Of a stretch of 64,000 nucleotides of DNA, positions 10,563-18,800 are shown piece after piece. The notes below the pieces were generated by a model, which saw only the letters and a program-made list of their open reading frames with translations, was not told the origin of the DNA and did no database searches. Each line of letters opens with the position of its first letter. Within the stretch, counting starts at the first letter, position 1. Source of the DNA: Vibrio crassostreae 9ZC13 (lineage in GTDB: Bacteria > Pseudomonadota > Gammaproteobacteria > Enterobacterales > Vibrionaceae). Made by a program: the position numbers and the translations under genes. The DNA is taken from positions 472,854 through 536,853 of the forward strand of contig NZ_AJYZ02000019.1 in assembly GCF_000272045.2 (NCBI RefSeq), written 5' to 3'.

Positions 10563-11011
10563 GCAAGTGATGGCAATGATACAGGCGAGTTGAAGCAAGC
10601 ATCAAGGAGTACAACAGACAATATAAATTGGTCGGTCAATTACATAACGCCTGAAAAACATAACAAAAACATAACCATACGAGTCGGTGATAATAGTTAC
10701 GAAAGCGTAAATACTATCCCCGGTACAGGGGATAGTTTGGTTTTGGGGATTGAGGGTGTGTTACCAACCCTGTCTAGCGTGACATTTGATCCAATGCATC
10801 AGCAAGTAGGCAAAGATGTACAAGTAGCCCTTGAATTTGATAAGGAATTACAAGAAGTAACGGCCATGCTTGGTGGTAATCAAATCAACTCACTAACTGC
10901 TACGGCTGATAAGAAAGTTTGGAAGGGTAACGTTCGAGTGCCTGATACTAATGAATTAACAGTGGCTTTGATTACAGAGCAATACAAAGACCTAGTGGGT
11001 AATGTGGGCAC

Positions 11012-11047
11012 GCAAGACAGCACACACTCGCTGCCTATCACGCCAAC
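11012..11047 (+). repeat. 36-base direct repeat, copy 1
   Basis: The sequence encodes QDSTHSLPITP and recurs at 11591-11626 with two C/T differences. The two copies are 579 bases (193 codons) apart, so the frame is preserved. They mark the edges of a two-domain Ig module. Confidence 0.8.
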
Positions 11048-11590
11048 GTTGGACATTACACCGGTGGGCAGTGTGGACGGCAGCAATGCCGCGAACTTGG
11101 CCTTCTCAGGCACCTCGACCCGTTTTGATGGTCAAGAGCTTCGCCTGGCAGTGAAAGCGCAAGACAATGAGACGGTATTGAAAAATGGCGTTACGACCGT
11201 AGCAAGCGGTGGGGCTTGGAGCAGTACGGTGGACATCAGCGATCAACCGAACGGCAGCTACACCGTTATTGTGACGGGCACCAACGCTGCAGGCGTGCAA
11301 GTAAGCGAAAGCGCAAGCTTTACGCTCGCGCAAGCGGTACCGACGTTAACGAGCGTGACGTTTAACCCAAAACACCAAGCGATAGGTCAGAGCGTATCGG
11401 TCAGTCTTAAGTTCGATAAAGCGCTGCAAGCGGCCAGTGCCGAGTTAGGTGGTACGGTCATCTCGCTGACGCAGAGTGCGGACGCCAGCGTGTGGACGGG
11501 CAATGTCGATGTATTAGTCGCGACGTCGTCTGATTTGACGGTGGATTTGGTGGTGAAAGATTACCAAGACTTATCGGGTAACGTGGGGGT

Positions 11591-11626
11591 GCAAGACAGC
11601 ACACATTCGCTGCCTATTACGCCAAC
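11591..11626 (+). repeat. 36-base direct repeat, copy 2
   Basis: This is the second copy of the repeat at 11012-11047, with the same reading frame and the same encoded motif. Confidence 0.8.
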
Positions 11627-12035
11627 TATCAGCATCTCTGCGATCAACAGCGGTAACGATGTTAATGAATCAGAGACACCTACATTGATTCTCGATGGTA
11701 CTACGGTTCGTTTTTCTGAAGGAGATAAGTTGAGCCTAAGTGTCACGGATAGTGGGGGAGTTAAAGTTTCAGATGCTGAGGTGCTGGTTGGTGAAAATGG
11801 AGTTTGGCAATATGAACTGACTCTTGATCCAATCGAAGGTGGGTCTGTGACGGTGTCACTACATGGTGCCAATGCACTTGGAGCCGATGGCACTTTGGTT
11901 GAATCTACATTTACATTAAATAAGGATGTGAACGCTGCAGTGGTCGTAGTGCCAAGTTTATTACGACAACTGCTTATTTACGACAAGGGCACAAAACTAG
12001 CAGCGTAACGCTAATCGTTATATGGAAGATTAGAC

Positions 12036-12064
12036 AAAGGTCTGCCTATTCGGCAGACCTTTTT
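12036..12064 (+). terminator. Rho-independent terminator after the giant lipoprotein gene
   Basis: AAAGGTCTGCC (12036-12046), the loop TATTC and GGCAGACCTTT (12052-12062) form an 11-bp stem that runs into a T tract. Confidence 0.9.
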
Positions 12065-12345
12065 GCAAATGTATCTAAGGTTGTTGGAATTTGAGTATGT
12101 ATCCGGGGCTTAATCATTTTTATTACCCTCAATTTGATTAAGAAAATTATTGTACACCAGTGCCCAATATTGATTAGTTTAGTGATGCTGAGTCATTGAA
12201 ATGAAAATTATTTTGTTTTTCCTGTTTCATTATTTAGTCATATTTTCAGTCAGATAACTAATATAACTGGTGATGCAATCAGAATGGCAATTACATAGAT
12301 ATTTTGCATAGTAGTTTTTGGTGTTATCTCTATAAAAGTGCCACC

Positions 12346-12373
12346 TTGATATTAAATGCATAATATATATAGT
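12346..12373 (+). promoter_or_regulatory. Sigma-70-like promoter upstream of the candidate small RNA
   Basis: TTGATA (12346-12351), a 16-base spacer and TATAGT (12368-12373) lie just before a cluster of hairpins. Transcription would start near 12380. Confidence 0.4.
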
Positions 12374-12512
12374 GTTTATATCACATCGTTATTTGATGTG
12401 GTGTTCTGCATTTTGGTACTTAAGTACCACCCTTTTAAGCCAATTTAGTGTTCCAAAATAAATCCTATTTATATTGGCTAAGTTTATGTGGGAATTTATT
12501 CCCACTTTTTTT
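12374..12512 (+). ncRNA. Candidate structured small RNA with terminator
   Basis: Four hairpins follow each other within about 130 bases and no ORF is present. They are: ATCACATC/GATGTGGT (12380-12402); a perfect 16-base palindrome TGGTACTTAAGTACCA (12414-12429); AGCCAAT (12438-12444) pairing with ATTGGCT (12473-12479); and a terminator GTGGGAA-TTTA-TTCCCAC followed by seven T (12488-12512). A promoter-like element stands right in front. It does not resemble the Qrr or other Vibrio small RNAs that I remember. The rest of the 12065-12860 gap is AT-rich and shows no supported gene. Confidence 0.45.
12488..12512 (+). terminator. Rho-independent terminator in the gap before the effector module
   Basis: GTGGGAA, the loop TTTA, TTCCCAC and seven T residues make a textbook intrinsic terminator. 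No protein gene ends just before it; the giant gene already has its own terminator at 12036-12064. Some other transcript must therefore use it. Confidence 0.8.
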
Positions 12513-12860
12513 CTCTTTTACAGATGAGAAAATGCTTAATATAACCTTCTAAATCGATGAAATTCTTCCACCAGATATGTGTGTTTGGTCTAGCTAGTAT
12601 TTACTTAAGTACGCAATGAAATGATTATTATGTGACATCCGTTCAAATTGATTTGCCTTTTTAGTTGGTCAGACGAAATGACTATTTATCCTGTTTAATT
12701 AGCTTTATTGATAGTGTTATGGTTTTTGACGATACTCCTTCTAATCTATTGAAATTTATAACCATTACGCGTAGAATTTATTTAACCAAATCGTTTTTTA
12801 AGCCTTATCAGCTTAGTTATCACCGCAACTATATATACCTGTAGGTTGTGGAGAATCCAA

Positions 12861-14582
12861 ATGCACTTAGTTTGCAAATTTATATCTAGTTCGTCTCTCA
12901 GTACGAACGACCTTCAATATGTCTTAACACCGGATGAGTGTATCGGGCTATTTTCGCGTGTGCGCACCCCTAAAGACATCTTGGCTCAGTTACCAAGCAC
13001 TCTGGTTCAGCAGATTACTGCGTCGGCTAAAAAAAATGTCCACAGCCTGCTCAATGCTATTCGAGTAGAACTTGTAAAAGCGAACTGGGTTTGTCTTTCA
13101 TCCAATGTGAGACGTAGTCCACTAATGAGTAAGCAGCTAGCAAATTTCCCCCGACTGAAGTTACATGTCGATCGGGTGAGCAATAATAGTACTGCAGAGC
13201 GCGTTCATAAAGCTAACTACCAGCAAGTTGTCGATGATGTACCTTTGGCACGCCACTACAACTACTCTCCAGTTGAACCTTCCCCAGAACACAAAATTGT
13301 TGTTGAGTATGCTGGCCAGTGGTCAAGTAATGCGGCATGTTTGATGTTGGGTAAAACTGATGCTCAAAAAGAAAAAGTCACAGTAGGCAAGGCAGATACC
13401 GAAAACAAACACCGCAGCCTCGCGACATTTAAAGATCTCGAAACTGAGGGGAAAACACTTTATATCAAAATCCCTTGTTCCGACCAGCCTCAGCCGATTT
13501 TGCTTAAATTAACCGAAGACCTGCAACCCGTTGATAAAGTGACTCAGATGGATGAGTGGGATAACGTGTTGGTGCCGGTGGTTCCTGTTCATAAAGGTGA
13601 TTCAGGGTATGTATCGATTGATCGTGGTTACGTTTATGTCGTTTGGCAATCAGAAGTTTGGAGAGAAATCCAAATTCAAAATGACGGACGCTTTTCTGAT
13701 ATCGATCTATCGCTCTATCAAAGCACTAAGTCCTCGCCTCCAAGATCGGTCGATATCAGCTTATATGATGAAGACTCCGAAGCATTTCTGTCAGGGGAAG
13801 CGTTTCAGTTGTACCAAGACGGTAAAAAAGTCTACGAGGGTGTGTTGAACGAATATGCTTGTGCCCGTGTTTTTGGTCTTACTGCAGAAGAAGTTGAGGT
13901 AGTGGTTGCTGATTGGCCTAACGAAGGCGAAACATACACAGAATTACTTCAAACCGAATTGAGTCCATTTAAGGCTGGAAGTAAAACAAAGAGAGAGCCA
14001 CTTGGTGTTCCTTTGCCTCATATTTGGCTTCCATACAAAATAAACGGTAGCGTACAAAGTGATGTTGCTCTTTATTATTCTCGGGCTCAGCTCAATTTTC
14101 AGCAACTCAATGAGTTAAAGAGCGGGAATAATGAAAAAGCGGTTAAAGTAAACCTCAGTGATTATTCTTGTACTCACAACTTTGATGCGAGCTCCGAACC
14201 TGTGATTTCGTTGCCGGATTTAGATACTCAAGCTCCAAGCAAATCAGATTACAATGTCGTCAATCAAAAAGAGCAGGGTGTCGCTGCCGCTGTTGTTAAC
14301 TCCCCAAGCGAAGGCATCGTAATTACCTATAAAAGTAACCCCCAGTGCGATCAACCAGATGATTATTTCCAATTGACGTGTGTTGATGAAACATGGAGCC
14401 AAAAGATTTTTTTGCGCGAGGCTGAGTTTGTTGATCAGTATTGTAAAGAAGTCGTGTTCAGTGGTTGGCTACCGGAAGTCAAACGGGTCAATCTAACCCG
14501 ACATTGTCGATCTCATAACTCAGATAAAACGGTATTAATGTCAGTGATTTATCAAGACATTGAACTTACGGAACTATTATAA
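12861..14582 (+). CDS. MIX-motif protein, likely T6SS co-effector (VP1388-like)
   Basis: The protein has 573 residues. The ATG at 12861 is chosen because a GGAG lies 8 bases upstream; an upstream TTG would add five residues without a site. Around residues 254-285 it carries DRGYVYVVW followed by VWREIQIQNDGRFSDIDL. This fits the MIX (marker for type six effectors) pattern, an R-x-G-h-h-Y core with a following W and acidic end. No toxin domain is recognisable elsewhere. As I recall it, in V. parahaemolyticus T6SS1 the MIX protein at this position is a co-effector secreted together with a periplasmic effector two genes downstream. The order here (MIX protein, lipoprotein, large protein) is the same. 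The function is inferred from motif and synteny. Confidence 0.7.
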   Translation: MHLVCKFISSSSLSTNDLQYVLTPDECIGLFSRVRTPKDILAQLPSTLVQQITASAKKNVHSLLNAIRVELVKANWVCLSSNVRRSPLMSKQLANFPRLKLHVDRVSNNSTAERVHKANYQQVVDDVPLARHYNYSPVEPSPEHKIVVEYAGQWSSNAACLMLGKTDAQKEKVTVGKADTENKHRSLATFKDLETEGKTLYIKIPCSDQPQPILLKLTEDLQPVDKVTQMDEWDNVLVPVVPVHKGDSGYVSIDRGYVYVVWQSEVWREIQIQNDGRFSDIDLSLYQSTKSSPPRSVDISLYDEDSEAFLSGEAFQLYQDGKKVYEGVLNEYACARVFGLTAEEVEVVVADWPNEGETYTELLQTELSPFKAGSKTKREPLGVPLPHIWLPYKINGSVQSDVALYYSRAQLNFQQLNELKSGNNEKAVKVNLSDYSCTHNFDASSEPVISLPDLDTQAPSKSDYNVVNQKEQGVAAAVVNSPSEGIVITYKSNPQCDQPDDYFQLTCVDETWSQKIFLREAEFVDQYCKEVVFSGWLPEVKRVNLTRHCRSHNSDKTVLMSVIYQDIELTELL

Positions 14583-14583
14583 A

Positions 14584-15819
14584 ATGAAACGAACAACGTT
14601 AAGTATCATGCTTCTTTCGACTGCTATGTTATTAACAGGCTGTGGTGAGGAAAGTAATCAAACTTCGAATGCTGCAACAACACAATCCGTAGAAAAAGAA
14701 CCCACTCAAAAGGCTTGTTATAATGTTGGCGAAACAACGTCATTCGAACGCAGAGATGTGACAGGGGCGCGCTGTCAGTGGCAAAGTGAGCACAACTTTA
14801 TTGTTTACTCTGAAGATCTGTCCAAGCCTGAATACCCGGGTACACTTCCTGTCAAACCAGGTTATGCCGTTCGCCGAGCAAAAGAGTGGCCCCGTGAAGA
14901 TTTGTCTGATGCGAGCTCTTATGACAAACCTCGAATTCAGTTTTGGTGGAATAATGTCAGCTCTCGAGACCGTCTCGTAAACGATTACGAAAATGGCTAC
15001 AAAATTTGGAGCGTGAAAATTGATGGGACAGATTTACGTTTAGTCACGGATGATATGCCAAGCACGGCTTCACCACAGAACTATGTGACGAGTCGTTCAC
15101 CCAATAATCGTTATGTGGCTTATGCCTATGGCTTTGGTGGGCCTTTGATAAAGGCGATCTTTGACATAGAAACGCAACAGACCATTCAACTGGGTAGTGC
15201 GAGTACTAAGCCATATTTGGTCTGGGCGAACGATTCTAGCTACATCTATTTCTCAGACGGTTTTAAGCGCTTTAAATACACACTCGCGACGGGAACCAAA
15301 GAAGAGGTAGATGTACCGTTGTCTGAAAATACAGTCATTGTAGATGGCAAGTTAATCAATGCTGCGGGCTTGGGGGTTGGGGTTTATGACGCCAAGACAC
15401 TCAAACGCTTATACACTATTTTACCTGAAAAAGAGTTTGAAGACTCCGTCGATATTGAGAAGCGCATCTACCGCCAAATTGCGATCAGCCCCAATGGTAA
15501 ATATGTATGGGGAATAAACTCGTATCGTAAGGTGCTGATCAATGTTGAGGATAAAACTTGGCTTGCGTTTTCTAAGGAAGGCGAAGAAAAGAAAGTTTAT
15601 GCGAAAGTTGTAAATATCAGTAACAACGGTAATGAAACACAGAGAGGAGCAGCAAAAATAACCATAAGACGTTATGGGGCAGATTACCGTTATGAAATGA
15701 ATGGAAATGGCGCTCAGTCATGGAAGGTGATTCATTCTGGCAGAGTTGCTAAAACCCCAGTGCTTTATAATGCCGATGCTAACGGCGGGCGTTTTCTGGA
15801 GGTAGAAAACGATGAGTAA
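14584..15819 (+). CDS. Lipoprotein with beta-propeller-like repeats, likely immunity protein of the effector module
   Basis: The protein has 411 residues. The start ATG 14584 directly follows the stop of the previous gene. The first 20 residues are a lipoprotein signal (MLLTGC, cysteine at 20, then Gly), so the protein sits in the outer membrane facing the periplasm. The mature part has TolB/WD-like blades: VKIDGTDLRLVTDD, SPNNRYVAYAYG and ISPNGKYVWGIN. A periplasmic lipoprotein between a MIX co-effector and a large OmpA-domain effector is where the immunity protein lies in the V. parahaemolyticus module. Immunity against the neighbouring effector is therefore the best guess, without direct sequence proof. 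The last 8 bases overlap the next gene, so translation is coupled. Confidence 0.65.
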   Translation: MKRTTLSIMLLSTAMLLTGCGEESNQTSNAATTQSVEKEPTQKACYNVGETTSFERRDVTGARCQWQSEHNFIVYSEDLSKPEYPGTLPVKPGYAVRRAKEWPREDLSDASSYDKPRIQFWWNNVSSRDRLVNDYENGYKIWSVKIDGTDLRLVTDDMPSTASPQNYVTSRSPNNRYVAYAYGFGGPLIKAIFDIETQQTIQLGSASTKPYLVWANDSSYIYFSDGFKRFKYTLATGTKEEVDVPLSENTVIVDGKLINAAGLGVGVYDAKTLKRLYTILPEKEFEDSVDIEKRIYRQIAISPNGKYVWGINSYRKVLINVEDKTWLAFSKEGEEKKVYAKVVNISNNGNETQRGAAKITIRRYGADYRYEMNGNGAQSWKVIHSGRVAKTPVLYNADANGGRFLEVENDE

Positions 15820-18800
15820 TGACCTTAAGTATTTACCAACAGATGTCTATTTGTTTGGTGTCGATTTTCCTAATGTTGGGGATGCACAGAACCCTCGATA
15901 TAAAGCACTCAATATCGAAAAAGACCTGACCTCATTGGAAGAGTTGAAAAATATCCGCCCTATGTCACGGCTTCCCATTGCAATAAATTTAGGTGAGGAA
16001 AGCGCGGTCCTTTGGGCGACAGACGATTTAGGCCGTTTACATGTGCTGGGTGATTCAACGCAGAAAAACCAAAAAACCAATATCAATCAGGTTTTGGCAC
16101 TGCGTTCGCCAGTACATAAGTTAGCAGAGAAGACGTACAAGCTGTCCTTTCCTGAGTGGTCAATGCTGACAGAGTTGGCGATTGGTGCGCAGAGTAAGGC
16201 TCGCCCAATCAAAAAGGCGTGTGCAGACCTTGCCTCTATCTTAGAAAAGCTAAAGGGGTATGACGGTGATCAAGCGTTGAACTCGCTAGAAAAAAAAGTG
16301 GAATACGCTGTCACAGAAGTAAAGCGTTCGCAGCTCGCACCTAAATATGAAGCGGGTACTCAAGCACTAACTGATGAGCAAATTGCGTATAACAAGTGGT
16401 ATGACTCTGTTCCTCAAGATAAGCCCATTCGTGGCTTTATTGTACCCACGTTCTCATTTCTCGCCGTAGCATTTTCAACACAAGAGTATGCTGATGCAAT
16501 TGTTAAAGTTACTCGTTTTGATGAGGAGAGCGGACAGCACATCAACCTGCAAGACGAAGAAATCATAACGCGAGCACAACTTGACCGAAACAGCAATTCG
16601 CATCGTCCAATAGCGTTGTTTCCGTTGGCGTCGGAGGTTTTTATTGATGGCATGTATACCATTGAAGTGTTTTTTGATGTTGACCTCATCGATGAGATCC
16701 CTGAGTTTGCACAGAATGCCACTAATGTAACCAAAGAGTATGATGAGTTTGGTGACACGACTAAAGTTAGCTACGAGCTACGAGAATACATCACGCTCAG
16801 CCAAACGACACCGTTTGGTAAGATCGCGGTTGTTGCTGGCGACATGATCTCACTTGAAGAGTCTTTGATATACCAATTTCCTACGCAGTTTAAAGCCCTA
16901 CAAGCCTTCCGAATGGGAGAGCTTGAAAACCTAGAGAATAGCGGAACGACGGCGAGTATGAGTGCTGCGTTGTGGGAGGTTGGCACAAAAGTTACACCAA
17001 GTTTGGTTAATGCTGGCATTAATATTCATCAAAATCCATCAAGTAAACATGACGTGATTGGGAGTTTAGCAAACACGTTTTGGGGACAAGTAGACAAGGG
17101 CACGTTACCCCCAGCCATGATTTCTGCATTGGAATTTTCATTTGGGGTGTCGGCTACCACAGCAGCTTACCAAGCTCTTCAAGATTTACGCCAAGCGGCA
17201 TCGGAATCCGAGCGTGCAGCACAAGTGGGTTTAAAAGCGCTTCTCAAAGAGAAAGGGTTTGATAAAAGTAAGTTCTTTACCAAGGTTATTGAACCTGCGA
17301 GAAATGGTAGTGCCCACGTTGTGGCGGGGAGTGCTGCAAGAACTTGGTTGACAGGTAACGGCAGTATCAAAAGCTTTTTGTCGCCCTTTGCTGGTGCAGG
17401 GCTCAATGCAATCAACACCTTCTATGAGATAAAAGAGATCACTGACAAAAGCGAGCAATTACGCTTAGCAGAAGAGAAAGCTAAACTCAGGAAAAGTTAT
17501 TTTGAGCAGGTATCACGCGATTATCTGAACTGGGTACCAGTCTGGAAAGAAAGTCTGAAGAGTGGAGAATTACTACTTAAGCAAATCATAGATAAGTTAG
17601 GCGACAATGTAACGTTTATTGACGTCATTCCTAATGACGTTGCTGAAGACAGTGCAATGTTTGTTAAAGACCATAAAGGTGCTGGTTTACGCTTGGTTTT
17701 TCCTTTTGATAACAACCAGGTTCAAGCCCCGCACTTGTCATATTTGGCTGCTGTCGATAAAGAATTATCTAAGATTCCAAATGCCGTTGTTGAAATCGAA
17801 GGGCATGCCTGTCAAAACGGTGATTCAGAATATAACCAAAACCTTTCGCAACAGCGAGCGCAGCATGTTGCTGAGTTCTTTTCTTCAGTCAGTGATATTC
17901 GATTTTTTGGCGAACGTCGACCAATAGTCGAGGTACCAAACAACGAAATCAAACGCGAAAACGCGCAACTTAATATTAACCGACGTGTTGAAGTTCGAAT
18001 CTACTTACAAGAGTTTGCGGCGAGAATTCCACCGAGTCGACTCGGCTTTAAGGCTATGGAGCAAGCGCGTTTAGCTCAGTTAAATGCGAACTTGGGAGAA
18101 GAAGCAATTGCAAAAGAGCTCAAGCTAGCTATCTTCGAGATGATCGTTGGTATGGCTTGTTATGTTCCGATAATAGGACAGGCAGCAAGAGGCTTTTTCG
18201 TTGTCAAAGAAGGCGGGAAAATGCTGATGAGTGGCGCCCAGTTGCTAGACTCTGCGCTCTTCGATTATTACTTGTCTTCCTACAACGAAGTTAGAAAAAG
18301 CATATCTGCAATTGAACAACTTAGCCATGAAACCACAGAGATTATTGATTCATTGGCTGAAATTAATACTCAATTGACAGAGATGTATTTTACGTCTTCA
18401 GATGCGTTAGTTGAGCACTTAGGAAAAGCTACAGGTGCAAAGGAGCTGATTAAGCGCTATCAACGTCGTGCACTTGCTATTAATGGTTTGGTGCTTTTGA
18501 TTCAAAGAGCTTGTTCTGAGGGCGAACAAGAGTTCACAGAACAGTGGCGAACATTAGCCATCGATGAATACATTCAGCGATATATCGAAACCGATGGCTG
18601 GATATTAAACACAGAGTTAAAAGAAAACTTGTGTAACTTGTGGCTCCAAGAACTCATGCGTCGTGAGGGACACAAGCAATTAATTGAAAGTTACGGTGAA
18701 GAAATCGCTGAACAAGTCATTACTCGTAACAAAGCCAACTATATTGCTCCAAAAAGGAAAGATGTTTCTGGGGCGTTTAATGTCGCGTTTCCAGTGCAAG

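Larger units (their letters stand above)
10563..12008 (+). pseudogene. In-frame continuation of the giant Ig-repeat protein after a TAA stop
   Basis: Reading continues in the same frame directly after the TAA at 10560-10562 (ASDGNDTGELKQAS...) and stays open for about 480 codons. The first possible internal start is a TTG at 10590 with no convincing ribosome binding site, so this part is probably silent unless the stop is read through or corrected. It contains further Ig-like modules, two of them homologous: PTLSSVTFDPMHQ and PTLTSVTFNPKHQ, each ending QDSTHSLPITPT. The stretch 11000-11625 is clearly richer in G+C than the AT-rich upstream gene. The C-terminal end (NKDVNAAVVVVPSLL...) matches nothing I recognise. 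It ends just before a strong terminator, which supports 12008 as the original gene end. Confidence 0.7.
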
